Counted from the first letter of the stretch, positions 18,972-27,780 are shown. The stretch: DNA of 64,000 nt from Streptomyces sp. NBC_00490 (GCF_036013645.1 NZ_CP107869.1:4650001-4714000); one strand, 5' to 3'. Notes: generated by a model from the letters alone, not told the origin. Numbers and translations: made by a program.

Positions 18972-20642
18972 GTGGGCAAGAGAAGGCGCGTCGCCGAGCG
19001 ACGGAAGACGCATCGCCCCGCCGTGATCGGCGGGATGATCGCCGTGGTCGTCGGTGGCGCCGGCTTCGCCGTGTACGCGCTGTACGGCGGCGGGGCGGCG
19101 GCCGAGGACCGGACCTCCGCCGTCGCCGACCAGAAGCCGAAGGTCAAGACCGGCCCGCTGTCCGCGACAGAGGTCGACACCGCGGCGCGGACCTTCCTCA
19201 CGTCCTGGCAGTCGGGCCAGGTCGCCCGGGCCGCGGCCGTCACGGACGACACCGCGGCGGCCACGAAGCTGCTCACCGCCTACCCCAAGGACGCCCACCT
19301 CAAGAACGTCACTCTCACCCCGGGCGCCCGCACCGGCGACAAGGTCCCCTTCTCCGTCAAGGCGACGGTGTCGTACAAGGACACCAGCAAGCCGCTGGCG
19401 TACGACAGTTCGCTGACCGTGGTGCGCGACACCGCCACTGGCAAGCCGCAGGTCGACTGGCACTCCTCGGTCGTCCACCCCGACCTGAAGGACGGCGACA
19501 CCCTGGTCACCGGCGAGTCCGGGACCCCGCCGATCAAGGCGCTCGACCGGGACGGCGGGGAGATCACCGAGAAGAAGTACCCGTCGCTGGGCTCGGTCCT
19601 GGACGGGCTGCGGGAGAAGTACGGCAAGAAGGCCGGCGGCAGGGCGGGCATCGAGCTCCAGGTGGTGCGCGGCAAGGAGTCCAAGGCCGACGAACTGTCC
19701 GACAAGACGCTGCTGACGCTGAGCAAGGGCACGCCCGGCACGGTGAAGACCACGCTCAGCCCGGGCATGCAGGCGGCCGCCGAGGCGCAGGTCGCGAAGA
19801 AGGCGAAGTCGTCCGTGGTGGTGCTGCGTCCGTCGACCGGGGAGATCCTGGCCGCCGCGAACGCCTCCCACGGCTTCAACGTCGCGTTCCAGGGCTCGCT
19901 CGCCCCGGGTTCGACGATGAAGGTCGTCACCTCGTCGCTGCTGATCGAGAAGGACCTCGCGTCGGCGGACAAGAAGCACCCGTGCCCGAAGTACTTCACG
20001 TACGGCGGCTGGAAGTTCCAGAACGACGACAAGTTCCAGATCAAGGGCGGCACCTTCAAGGCGAGCTTCGCCCGCTCCTGCAACACCGCCTTCATCAGCC
20101 AGGCGCCCGAGCTGGACAACGACTCGCTGACCGAGCAGGCCCAGCAGGTCTTCGGTCTGTCCATGAACAACTGGGCGGTCGGCGTGCCCACCTTCGACGG
20201 CTCGGTGCCGGTGCAGTCGCAGGCGCAGATGGCGGCCTCGCTGATCGGCCAGGGCGGGGTGCGGATGAACCCGCTGAACATGGCGTCGGTGTCGGCGACC
20301 GTCGAGTCGGGCGTCTTCAGGCAGCCCTACCTGGTCTCACCGGACGTGGACGGGCGGACGCTGGCGAAGGCCTCGCGCACGATGTCGTCGGGCACGCTCT
20401 CGCAGCTGCGTGAGCTGATGTCCTACACGGCGGCCTACGGCACGGCGGCCGAGGCGATGCAGGGTGTCTACGGCACCGTGGGCGCGAAGACCGGCTCGGC
20501 GGAGGTCGACGGCCAGAAGAAGCCCAACGGCTGGTTCACGGCCTACCGCGGCGACCTGGCGGCGGCCGGCGTGGTCCAGTCGGGCGGGCACGGCGGTGAC
20601 ACGGCGGGCCCGATCGTGGCGGCGCTGCTGAAGCTGGGCTAA
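18972..20642 (+). CDS. Class B penicillin-binding protein, tandem paralogue
   Basis: This 556-residue paralogue of the preceding gene has a basic cytoplasmic N-terminus (GKRRRVAERRKTHRP), one helix, an NTF2-like domain and a transpeptidase domain. Motifs are S314-T-M-K317, S369-C-N371 and K506-T-G. The GTG start at 18972 has GGAGG 10 nt upstream. Its stop TAA overlaps the stop of the convergent ssgE gene by four bases, so the two transcripts must read into one another. Both PBPs keep all catalytic motifs, which argues against one being decayed. Confidence 0.9.
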   Translation: MGKRRRVAERRKTHRPAVIGGMIAVVVGGAGFAVYALYGGGAAAEDRTSAVADQKPKVKTGPLSATEVDTAARTFLTSWQSGQVARAAAVTDDTAAATKLLTAYPKDAHLKNVTLTPGARTGDKVPFSVKATVSYKDTSKPLAYDSSLTVVRDTATGKPQVDWHSSVVHPDLKDGDTLVTGESGTPPIKALDRDGGEITEKKYPSLGSVLDGLREKYGKKAGGRAGIELQVVRGKESKADELSDKTLLTLSKGTPGTVKTTLSPGMQAAAEAQVAKKAKSSVVVLRPSTGEILAAANASHGFNVAFQGSLAPGSTMKVVTSSLLIEKDLASADKKHPCPKYFTYGGWKFQNDDKFQIKGGTFKASFARSCNTAFISQAPELDNDSLTEQAQQVFGLSMNNWAVGVPTFDGSVPVQSQAQMAASLIGQGGVRMNPLNMASVSATVESGVFRQPYLVSPDVDGRTLAKASRTMSSGTLSQLRELMSYTAAYGTAAEAMQGVYGTVGAKTGSAEVDGQKKPNGWFTAYRGDLAAAGVVQSGGHGGDTAGPIVAALLKLG

Positions 20643-20989
20643 CTCCGTACGGGAGTGGCCGTGTAGGTCCGGCGCAGGAACCTGAGCAGGGCCTTCGACT
20701 CGAACTGCACCACAGAGACGCCCTGGGCGGAGTGGAACTCCACCACGGCCTGCACCCGGCCGCACGGCCACACCCGGACGTCCCCGGCCTCGACCGGCGC
20801 CCGCAGGCCCCGTTCCAGCAGTTCGCGCTGGAAGGTCCACTCGTGCGGGCCGGGAAGGCCGACCCGTACCGCGCGCGGATCGGTGTCGGGGTCGTAACGC
20901 AGCACGACCGGGACGGCCTCGGGTTCCGCGATCGCGAGGTCGGCGTCCGTGACGATGTGGGCTCGCGCGTACTGCTCGACTACGGACAT
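20639..20989 (-). CDS. ssgE: SsgA-like sporulation/cell-division protein, probably SsgE
   Basis: A 116-residue protein belongs to the SALP family found only in morphologically complex actinomycetes. Family members localise septa, steer peptidoglycan synthesis or separate spores. Family features include VPVVLRYDPDTDPRAVRV, EWTFQRELLERGL, GDVRVWP and VQFESKALLRFLRRTY. The ATG at 20989 begins MSVVEQYARAHIV. Its position beside two envelope transpeptidases fits the SsgE locus as I recall it from Streptomyces, where SsgE affects spore dissociation. The exact paralogue letter needs a tree. Confidence 0.82.
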   Translation of the reverse strand: MSVVEQYARAHIVTDADLAIAEPEAVPVVLRYDPDTDPRAVRVGLPGPHEWTFQRELLERGLRAPVEAGDVRVWPCGRVQAVVEFHSAQGVSVVQFESKALLRFLRRTYTATPVRS

Positions 20990-21120
20990 CGGATCGGCCC
21001 CTTACGCTGCGTGACCTGTGCGGAAGCTGTGCACCCGCTTCCTCTCCAATGTCGCATATTTTTCGGATCTCGCCCCCTGCGTAGGACATCTCACATGCAC
21101 CATGCACGAGGGGGTCGCTC

Positions 21121-21137
21121 TTGCAAAACGTTCGCAT
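21121..21137 (+). promoter_or_regulatory. Possible Nur (nickel-Fur) box before cbiM
   Basis: The sequence TTGCAA-AACGT-TCGCAT has the layout of the Streptomyces Nur operator (TTGCAA-N5-TTGCAA type), with a good left half and a weaker right half. It sits 20 bp before the chosen GTG start of a nickel/cobalt transporter. Nickel control is therefore plausible but inferred from similarity and context alone. Confidence 0.4.
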
Positions 21138-21156
21138 TAAGCCACATCATCGATGC

Positions 21157-22212
21157 GTGCATGTGCCTGACGGATTTATCGACGCCCCCACGTCCGCCGC
21201 CGCCGGAGCGGTCGCCGCCGCGGCTGTCGCGGTGTCACTGCGCGGTGCCCGCCGCGAACTCGACGAGCGCACCGCGCCGCTGGCCGGCCTGGTGGCGGCG
21301 TTCATCTTCGCCGTACAGATGCTGAACTTCCCCGTCGCCGCGGGGACCAGCGGCCACCTCCTGGGAGGCGCGCTGGCGGCGATTCTCGTCGGCCCCTACA
21401 CCGGGGTCCTCTGTGTCTCCGTCGTCCTGCTCATGCAGGGCATCCTCTTCGCGGACGGCGGTCTGACCGCGCTCGGCGTGAACATCACCGTCATGGGCTG
21501 TGTGACGACGGTCGTGGCGTACGCCGTCTTCCGCGGCCTGGTGAAGGTGCTGCCGCGCACCCGCCGGTCCGTCACCGCCGCCTCCTTCGTGGCCGCCGTG
21601 CTGTCCGTGCCGGCCGCGGCCCTCGCCTTCACCCTCATCTACGCGATCGGCGGCACCACCGACGTCGCCATCGGCAAGGTCGCCACCGCCATGGTCGGCG
21701 TGCATGTGCTGATCGGCATCGGCGAGGCCGTGATCACCGCGCTGACCGTCGGCGCCGTGATCGCCGTACGCCCGGACCTCGTGTACGGGGCGCGCGGGCT
21801 CCAGCAGAAGCTCAAGCTGCGGGTCAACGGCGAACTCGTCGATGTACCAGCCGTTCCGGCCGCCTCCGCCCCGGCCGCCGCCCGCTCCTCGCACCGCGGG
21901 GTGTGGCTCGCGGGCCTCGCCACCTCCCTCGTCCTCGCCGGTGTCGTCAGCTTCTACGCCTCCGCCGACCCCGACGGCCTGGAGAAGGTCGCCGCCGACA
22001 AGGGCATCGACGCGAAGGCGAAGGAGCACGCCGCCGCCGACTCACCGCTCGCCGACTACGGCGTCAAGGACGTCGACGACGCCCGGCTCTCCGGCGGTCT
22101 CGCGGGCGTGATCGGCGTGGGTGTCACGGTCGTCGCGGGCAGCGGGATCTTCTGGGCGGTGCGCAGGCGCCGTACGCAGGACGTCTCCCCGGTGAGCACG
22201 ACGGTCGCCTGA
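21157..22212 (+). CDS. cbiM: ECF nickel/cobalt transporter substrate-binding component, CbiMN fusion
   Basis: This membrane S-component captures Ni2+ or Co2+ for import. I set the start at the GTG at 21157 so that the mature N-terminus reads M-H-V-P-D-G-F. In this family the N-terminal amine and His2 coordinate the metal, so a longer N-terminus (the frame runs back to 21121) would block function. Six or so helices follow, with the conserved NFPVAAGTSGHLLGG. The C-terminal third (about 250-351) has FYASADPDGLEKVA, a PDGLE/CbiN-type domain with its own helix, so CbiM and CbiN are fused. Length is 351 residues. No good Shine-Dalgarno sequence is visible. Confidence 0.87.
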   Translation: MHVPDGFIDAPTSAAAGAVAAAAVAVSLRGARRELDERTAPLAGLVAAFIFAVQMLNFPVAAGTSGHLLGGALAAILVGPYTGVLCVSVVLLMQGILFADGGLTALGVNITVMGCVTTVVAYAVFRGLVKVLPRTRRSVTAASFVAAVLSVPAAALAFTLIYAIGGTTDVAIGKVATAMVGVHVLIGIGEAVITALTVGAVIAVRPDLVYGARGLQQKLKLRVNGELVDVPAVPAASAPAAARSSHRGVWLAGLATSLVLAGVVSFYASADPDGLEKVAADKGIDAKAKEHAAADSPLADYGVKDVDDARLSGGLAGVIGVGVTVVAGSGIFWAVRRRRTQDVSPVSTTVA

Positions 22213-22213
22213 C

Positions 22214-22975
22214 ATGGGGGCCGGACACGCGCACAAGCTCTACCGGCACGGGCACTCGCCCGTGCACGGTCTGCCGCCGCACACCAAGCTCGCCGCGGTG
22301 TTCGCCTTCGTGGTGGTCGTCGTCTCGACACCGCGGGAGGCGATGTGGGCCTTCGGCCTGTACGCCGTGCTGCTGGGCGTCGTCGCGTACGTCGCGCGCG
22401 TGCCGGCCGGGTTCGTCCTCAAACGGCTGCTGATCGAGGTGCCGTTCGTCGCGTTCGCGGTGCTGCTGCCGTTCGTGGCGGAGGGCGAGCGGGTCGAGGT
22501 GCTGGGGATGTCCCTCAGCGTCAGCGGGCTGTGGGGCGCCTGGAACGTGCTCGCCAAGGGCACCCTGGGCGTCGCCGCCTCCGTGCTGCTCGCCTCCACC
22601 ACCGAGCTGCGTGAACTCCTGCTGGGATTGCAGCGGTTGAAGCTGCCGCCGCTGCTCGTGCAGATCGCGTCCTTCATGATCCGCTACGGCGATGTCATCA
22701 CGGACGAGATGCGGCGAATGCGGATCGCCCGGGAGTCACGGGGGTTCGAGGCGTCCGGCGTGCGCCACTGGGGCGTCCTCGCGAAGTCGGCCGGCGCCCT
22801 CTTCATCCGCTCCTACGAACGCGGCGAGCGCGTCCACCTCGCCATGGTCAGCCGTGGGTACGCCGGTTCCATGCCGGTCATCGACGAGGTGACCGCCTCC
22901 CGGGCGCAGTGGACGTACGCGTTCGCGCTCCCCTCCGCCGCCCTTGTCGTATGTCTGCTGGGATGGACGCTGTGA
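22214..22975 (+). CDS. cbiQ: ECF transporter transmembrane component CbiQ
   Basis: A 253-residue T-component links the substrate-binding protein to the ATPase. It has about five helices and the characteristic coupling motif region MRIARESRGFEASG and YERGERVHLAMVSRGYAG (Ala-Arg-Gly-like signatures). The His-rich start (HAHKLYRHGHSPVHGLPPHTK) may bind metal. It begins one base after the cbiM stop and overlaps the cbiO start, so the three genes form one operon. Confidence 0.92.
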   Translation: MGAGHAHKLYRHGHSPVHGLPPHTKLAAVFAFVVVVVSTPREAMWAFGLYAVLLGVVAYVARVPAGFVLKRLLIEVPFVAFAVLLPFVAEGERVEVLGMSLSVSGLWGAWNVLAKGTLGVAASVLLASTTELRELLLGLQRLKLPPLLVQIASFMIRYGDVITDEMRRMRIARESRGFEASGVRHWGVLAKSAGALFIRSYERGERVHLAMVSRGYAGSMPVIDEVTASRAQWTYAFALPSAALVVCLLGWTL

Positions 22976-23730
22976 CCGCTTCCCTCGAGGTCTCCGGCCT
23001 CGCCTACGCCTACCCCGACGGCCACCAGGCCCTGTTCGGCGTGGACCTCTGCGTCGCGCGCGGCGAACGCGTCGCGCTGCTCGGCCCGAACGGCGCCGGC
23101 AAGACGACCCTCGTGCTGCACCTCAACGGCATCCTGTCCGGCGGCACGGGCACGGTGAAGGTCGCCGGGCTGCCCGTCGGCAAGGAGCACATGGCGGAGA
23201 TCCGGCGCAAGGTCGGCATCGTCTTCCAGGACCCGGACGACCAGTTGTTCATGCCGTCGGTCCGGGAGGACGTGGCGTTCGGTCCGGCCGCGGCGGGTGT
23301 GAAGGGCGCGGAACTCCAGGCGCGGGTCGACCGTGCGCTCGCGCAGGTCGGCATGGCCGAGTTCAAGGACCGGCCGCCGCACCACCTCTCCTTCGGGCAG
23401 CGGCGCCGGGTGGCGGTCGCGACCGTGCTCGCCATGGAGCCGGAGATCCTCGTCCTCGACGAGCCGTCCTCCAACCTCGACCCCGCCTCCCGCCGCGAAC
23501 TCGCCGACATCCTGCGCTCCCTGGACGTCACGGTCCTCATGGTCACGCACGACCTGCCGTACGCCCTGGAGCTCTGCCCACGCTCCCTCGTCCTCAGCGA
23601 GGGCGTCATCGCCGCCGACGGCAAAACCGCCGAGCTGCTGTGCGACGACGACCTGATGCACGCCCACCGTCTGGAGCTGCCCTACGGCTTCGATCCGCGT
23701 TCGGTGTCCGGTGCGGCCGGGCGTCCGTGA
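22963..23730 (+). CDS. cbiO: ECF transporter ATP-binding protein CbiO
   Basis: A 255-residue ABC ATPase energises metal uptake. Walker A is LLGPNGAGKTT, the Q-loop is VFQDPDDQLF, the signature is LSFGQRRRVA (a variant of LSGGQ), and Walker B is ILVLDEPSSNLD followed by switch His in VTHD. The ATG at 22963 (MDAVTASLEVSG) is used here. A GTG at 22972 overlaps the cbiQ stop as GTGA and is an equally likely translationally coupled start. Confidence 0.92.
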   Translation: MDAVTASLEVSGLAYAYPDGHQALFGVDLCVARGERVALLGPNGAGKTTLVLHLNGILSGGTGTVKVAGLPVGKEHMAEIRRKVGIVFQDPDDQLFMPSVREDVAFGPAAAGVKGAELQARVDRALAQVGMAEFKDRPPHHLSFGQRRRVAVATVLAMEPEILVLDEPSSNLDPASRRELADILRSLDVTVLMVTHDLPYALELCPRSLVLSEGVIAADGKTAELLCDDDLMHAHRLELPYGFDPRSVSGAAGRP

Positions 23731-23740
23731 CAATGGGCGC

Positions 23741-24208
23741 GTGACGAACGAGGACCACGCCGGTGAGGGCTCGCTGCTCCTGGACGAGCAGCTGTGCTTC
23801 GCGCTGTACGCCGCCCAGCGCGCGGTGACGGCCGCGTACCGGCCGCTGCTGGAGGAGCTCGGTCTCACCTATCCGCAGTACCTCGTCCTGCTGGTGCTCT
23901 GGGAGCGCGGCGAGACGACGGTGAAGGATCTCGCGGAGGCGCTGCGGCTCGACTACGGCACGGTGTCGCCGCTGCTCAAGCGGCTGGAGAGCGCGGGGGT
24001 GGTGCGCCGGGAGCGAGCGGCCCACGACGAGCGCTCGGTGCTGGTCGCGTGCACGGGGCGCGGGGAGGAACTGCGCGAGCGCGCGGCCCGTGTGCCGGGC
24101 GCGCTGCAATCGGCGACCGGGCTGGGCGGCGCGGAGGTCGTGCGGTTGCGCGAGGAGTTGTGGGAGCTCACCCGCCGGGCGCGGGCCGCGGCTGAGCGCC
24201 CCCTCTGA
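23741..24208 (+). CDS. ohrR: MarR-family organic-peroxide sensor
   Basis: A 155-residue winged-helix regulator has the reactive Cys of the OhrR group near the N-terminus (Cys19 in LDEQLCFALYAAQRA). The aromatic partners Tyr (LTYPQY) and the DNA-binding wing (ERAAHDERSVLV) are in place. Oxidation of this Cys by organic hydroperoxides releases the repressor from DNA. The start is a GTG at 23741, ten bases after the cbiO stop. The target gene ohr follows directly, so repression of ohr and itself is the expected circuit. Confidence 0.9.
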   Translation: MTNEDHAGEGSLLLDEQLCFALYAAQRAVTAAYRPLLEELGLTYPQYLVLLVLWERGETTVKDLAEALRLDYGTVSPLLKRLESAGVVRRERAAHDERSVLVACTGRGEELRERAARVPGALQSATGLGGAEVVRLREELWELTRRARAAAERPL

Positions 24209-24315
24209 ACTCCTGTTACCCACGGTTGCCACCCCCTGGTTCTCCGACCCCTGCCTACTGGTCGGTACCTTGTGCACGATGTATTTGTGCGCACCTGTTC
24301 TGGGGGGAGCCAGTC

Positions 24316-24762
24316 ATGAGTGAGGACACCGCCGTCGACACCCGTCCGACGAAGATCATGTACGTCGCCGAGGCCACCGCGCACGGCGGCCGGGACGGCT
24401 ATGTCACCAGCCAGGACGGCCAGATCGAGCTGAAGGTCGCGATGCCGCCGCAGATGGGCGGCGACGGCAACGGCACGAACCCGGAGCAGTTGTTCGCGGC
24501 GGGTTACAGCTCCTGCTTCCACAACGCGCTGGTGCTGGTGGGCCGCCGCTTCGGCTTCGACCTGACCGGCTCCACGGTCGCCGCGAAGGTCGGCATCGGC
24601 CCCAACGCACAGCGCGGCTACGGCCTGGCGGTCGCCCTCAGCGTCTCGCTCCCCGTCCTCGACCAGGACGTCGCCACCAAGCTGGTGGACGCCGCCCACG
24701 AGGTCTGCCCGTACTCCAACGCGACCCGCGGGAACATCGACGTGACCGTCCTGCTTGGGTAG
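24316..24762 (+). CDS. ohr: Organic hydroperoxide reductase
   Basis: A 148-residue thiol peroxidase of the Ohr/OsmC fold reduces organic and lipid hydroperoxides in the cytoplasm. The active-site Cys67 (YSSCFHNAL) and Cys131 (VCPYSNATRGN) are present, with the supporting Arg26 and Glu57. The ATG at 24316 follows GGGGGGAGC. The 107-bp spacer after ohrR contains a TTGTGC direct repeat (around 24269-24293) near the likely promoter. This is the natural place for an OhrR operator, although I cannot match it to a known consensus. Confidence 0.95.
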   Translation: MSEDTAVDTRPTKIMYVAEATAHGGRDGYVTSQDGQIELKVAMPPQMGGDGNGTNPEQLFAAGYSSCFHNALVLVGRRFGFDLTGSTVAAKVGIGPNAQRGYGLAVALSVSLPVLDQDVATKLVDAAHEVCPYSNATRGNIDVTVLLG

Positions 24763-24809
24763 AGGGGAAGCACGGAGCAGCGGGAACAGCGAGAGCGGGG
24801 CGCACGGAC

Positions 24810-25973
24810 GTGGATGTGAACGGCACGGTCGCCGAGGGGTTCGAGCCGGTCAGGGACGCGTTCGTCAGGAACTTCGAGACGCTCGGCGACCGGGGCGCGG
24901 CCATCGCCGTGTACCGGGACGGGCGCAAGGTCGTCGACCTGTGGGCCGGCACCAAGAACCTCGACGACGCCGCCGACGGCGAGCCCTGGCAGCGCGGCAC
25001 CGCGCAGATCGTGCGCTCGGCGACCAAGGGCGTCGCCGCCGCCGTACCCCTGCTCCTCGCCCAGCGCGGACAGCTGGACCTGGACGCCCCGGTGGCCGCG
25101 TACTGGCCGGAGTTCAAGGCGTACGGCAAGGAGCGGCTGCTGGTCCGGCATGTGCTGAACCATCGGGCCGGACTGCCGGTGCTGGACCGTCCGCTCACCC
25201 CCGAGGAGGCCCTGGACCCGCGCAGGGGGCCGGAGGCGGTCGCGGCCCAGGCGCCCGCCTGGGAGCCCGGCACGGACCACGGGTATCACGCGCTGACGTA
25301 CGGCTGGCTGCTGGACGAGCTCGTGCGGCGCGTGACGGGACGCGGCACCGGGGAGTGGATCGCGACAGAGATCGCCGGGCCGCTGGGGGCGGAGCTGTGG
25401 CTGGGGCTGCCCGAGGCGGAGGCGTACCGGACGGGGCGGGTCGGCCGCGTCGAGACGCCCGAGCCCGCGAACGCCCTGCGCGCCCGCCCCAAGCGTTCGG
25501 TCACCGAGGCCTACGCCGACCCGGACTCCCTCACCAACCGCGCGTTCGGCGCGATCACCCCCTTCCCGGACCAGAACGACCCGGCGTACCGCGCGAGCGC
25601 GCTGCCCGCGACGAACGGCATCGCGACGGCGGACGGGCTGGCCCGCTTCTACGCCGCGCTGATCGGCGAGGTCGACGGCGTACGGCTGTTCACGCCGGAG
25701 ACCGTCGCACTGGCCCGCGCGGAGGAGTCCGCCGGACCGGACCGGGTGCTGGTGATCAGCACCCGTTTCGGTCTCGGCTACATGCTGCACGGCAGCGCCT
25801 CGCCGTTCCTCGGCCCCGGCTCCTTCGGGCACCCGGGCCGCGGCGGCGCCCTCGGCTTCGCCGATCCGGAGACGGGCATCGCGTTCGGCTATGTGACCAA
25901 CGGCCTGCGCAAGACGGTGACGGCGGACCCGCGGGCGCAGGCGCTGGTGCGGGCGGTGCGTGCCGCTCTGTAG
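24810..25973 (+). CDS. Serine hydrolase of the class C beta-lactamase/esterase fold
   Basis: A 387-residue enzyme has the S-x-x-K motif in RSATKGVAAA (about residue 71), a Tyr-containing second motif in YHALTYGWLLDEL, and a late HPGRGGALGF in the place of the KTG box. No signal peptide is visible (MDVNGTVAEGFEPVRDAF), so it is probably a cytoplasmic family VIII-type esterase or amidase rather than a secreted beta-lactamase. The substrate is unknown. It lies 47 bp after ohr and could be read from the same transcript. Confidence 0.82.
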   Translation: MDVNGTVAEGFEPVRDAFVRNFETLGDRGAAIAVYRDGRKVVDLWAGTKNLDDAADGEPWQRGTAQIVRSATKGVAAAVPLLLAQRGQLDLDAPVAAYWPEFKAYGKERLLVRHVLNHRAGLPVLDRPLTPEEALDPRRGPEAVAAQAPAWEPGTDHGYHALTYGWLLDELVRRVTGRGTGEWIATEIAGPLGAELWLGLPEAEAYRTGRVGRVETPEPANALRARPKRSVTEAYADPDSLTNRAFGAITPFPDQNDPAYRASALPATNGIATADGLARFYAALIGEVDGVRLFTPETVALARAEESAGPDRVLVISTRFGLGYMLHGSASPFLGPGSFGHPGRGGALGFADPETGIAFGYVTNGLRKTVTADPRAQALVRAVRAAL

Positions 25974-25979
25974 GCGCGG

Positions 25980-26255
25980 CTAGACGTGGATCGGGTGCGA
26001 CGTCCGTCCGGACGCCGCGTCGATCTCCCCGTGCGCCTTGGCCAGCATCTGCATCGCGAGGTCGTTGAGCGCGCGGGCGCCCGCGATCTCCTCCCCCACC
26101 CTCGGCTGGTTGGAGTCGGTGCGGTGGCGGCTGGCCTGTCCGTGGGCCCGTACCTCGGAGCCGTCGGGCAGGCGCACCATCGCGACCGCCCTCGTGCGGT
26201 CGTCGTCCTCCTGGAACTCCATCTCGACGTGCCATCCCACAGTGGTGTGCATCAT
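25980..26255 (-). CDS. DUF1876-family small protein
   Basis: A 91-residue protein (MMHTTVGWHVEMEFQEDD) has the beta-beta-alpha pattern of the DUF1876 family, which resembles a double-stranded RNA-binding fold and is common in actinobacteria. GGAGG at 26264-26268 gives eight-base spacing to the ATG at 26255; the GTG at 26264 overlaps that site and is therefore not the start. Its stop is six bases from the convergent esterase stop. The function of the family is unknown to me. Confidence 0.78.
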   Translation of the reverse strand: MMHTTVGWHVEMEFQEDDDRTRAVAMVRLPDGSEVRAHGQASRHRTDSNQPRVGEEIAGARALNDLAMQMLAKAHGEIDAASGRTSHPIHV

Positions 26256-26310
26256 GACGATCACCTCCGGAAGAACTCCTTCCAGAGTGCTCCTCGCGGG
26301 GTGCCCGCGC

Positions 26311-27780
26311 CTAGTTCCCGTCGGGTTCGGCGTACTCCTCGGGCCGGCGGGCGGGGGCGGTCGGCTTGGTGTGCGGGGGCAGGCTCAGCTCGGCGACCCG
26401 TCGCAGCAGGCCCTCCCGGAAGCCGGTGACCTGTCGGGCCAGTTCACGGCGTCGGCGCCGCTGGTGGCGGTGGGCGGTCTCCAGCGTGCCCAGCGCCAGC
26501 GCGGCGCCGGTCAGGACGGCGACCCCCATCACCACGTACCGGCGGACCGTCCCCTCGCCCGCGGCGGTGTAGGCGAGCCCCGACGCCACGAACAGCGCGG
26601 CCGTGAGCGCCAGCCAGAGGACGTAGCCGGCGAACAGCCAGGGATGGTCCTGGCTCAGCCACGCGCGACGCGTCCGCCCCGCCTCGCGCTCCGTGCGCCG
26701 CACCGCGCCGGCGATGTCGTCGAGCTCCCAGGCCGCCTTCTCCCGCTGTTCGCGCGAGAGCGGGGCCGTCATCCCGTCCAGGCGGACATGGAGCCGGGCC
26801 ACCGCCCGGCGCAGTGCGGCCCGGTGCACCCGGTCGGGCAGCCGGTGGGGCCAGCGCGCCCACAGGTCGTCGTCCCGCTTCCTGAGGCGCAGGTGGGTGA
26901 CGGCCGCGCGGGCGACGGCGACCCCGAGGACCAGCAGCAGCGGAAGGGCCACCGCCATGCCCTGGTCGCCGCGCACCGCCCCGTACCCGCCGAGCAGGAC
27001 GATCCCCAGGCCGATGGGCCAGGTGTGCCGGATGTACGTCCGGTGCCGGACCGCGTGCAGCTCGCGCTCCAGGTCGTCGACGGACCGCCGGACCAGCCGG
27101 GCGGCGGCGACCGCGACGAACGGCGCGCACAGCAGGACCGTGGACATCAGGGCGGCGCTCAGGGTGTACGGCAGGACGTCGGTGCCGGCCCAGCTGTCGT
27201 CCTGCGGCAGGGCGGGCACCCCGGCCAGCACCGCGCAGGCGAGCAGCGCGGTCAGAACGCCGAGCCACCGTCCGGGGCGCCTCCCGCGCTCCTCGGGCGC
27301 CGGGACGGGCCGCCAGTCCGGGCGCACCAGCCCTTCCAGCACGGCGATCAGTTCCGCGAGGTCCGAGGCCCGATGTGTGCGGCGCAGCGGCTGGCCGTTG
27401 CGGCCGACGAGTTCACGGATCGAGGGCGGCAGCTCCGCGGGCCGCGGCGCGGTGACCCCGTCCAGGAACACCGGGATCAGCACCTTGCCGCTCGCCAGGG
27501 CCTGCTCGATCTCCCGGCGGACCCAGTCCTCCGCGTCGTCCAGCCGCCGCGCCCCGGACACGTCCCGGACGTCCGCCCACCCCGGGTGGATCACGGCGAG
27601 CAGCACCTCGCAGTCGTCGACGCGCGCCCGCAGCGTGTCCGAGAAGCGCTGCCCCGGCACGATGGACGGCCGGTCCAGGAAGACCTGGCCCCTGCCGAAG
27701 TGCCGGTCGAGTTCCGCGTAGAGGTGTTCCACCGTCTCCGAGTGGTCGCCTCTGCGGTAGTTGATGAATACGCCGCCCAT
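26311..27780 (-). CDS. Membrane-anchored TIR-domain protein
   Basis: A 489-residue protein has an N-terminal TIR domain (about residues 1-150). It opens with VFINYRRGDHSETVEHLYAEL, contains VLLAVIHPGW, and has the segment DWVRREIEQAL with Glu90 at the position of the catalytic Glu of NAD-cleaving TIR domains, followed by KVLIPVFLDG. About six hydrophobic segments follow (near 168-187, 203-227, 250-266, 268-290, 383-405 and 414-432), with a long charged cytoplasmic loop between the fourth and fifth. Bacterial TIR domains often act as NADases in anti-phage defence or as effectors, but no partner defence gene is adjacent. The ATG at 27780 starts the protein. Confidence 0.85.
   Translation of the reverse strand: MGGVFINYRRGDHSETVEHLYAELDRHFGRGQVFLDRPSIVPGQRFSDTLRARVDDCEVLLAVIHPGWADVRDVSGARRLDDAEDWVRREIEQALASGKVLIPVFLDGVTAPRPAELPPSIRELVGRNGQPLRRTHRASDLAELIAVLEGLVRPDWRPVPAPEERGRRPGRWLGVLTALLACAVLAGVPALPQDDSWAGTDVLPYTLSAALMSTVLLCAPFVAVAAARLVRRSVDDLERELHAVRHRTYIRHTWPIGLGIVLLGGYGAVRGDQGMAVALPLLLVLGVAVARAAVTHLRLRKRDDDLWARWPHRLPDRVHRAALRRAVARLHVRLDGMTAPLSREQREKAAWELDDIAGAVRRTEREAGRTRRAWLSQDHPWLFAGYVLWLALTAALFVASGLAYTAAGEGTVRRYVVMGVAVLTGAALALGTLETAHRHQRRRRRELARQVTGFREGLLRRVAELSLPPHTKPTAPARRPEEYAEPDGN

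Noticed and set aside
20990-21156. Cobalamin riboswitch before cbiM
   Set aside because: The spacer is too short and lacks a B12-box-like sequence; a Nur-like operator fits better.
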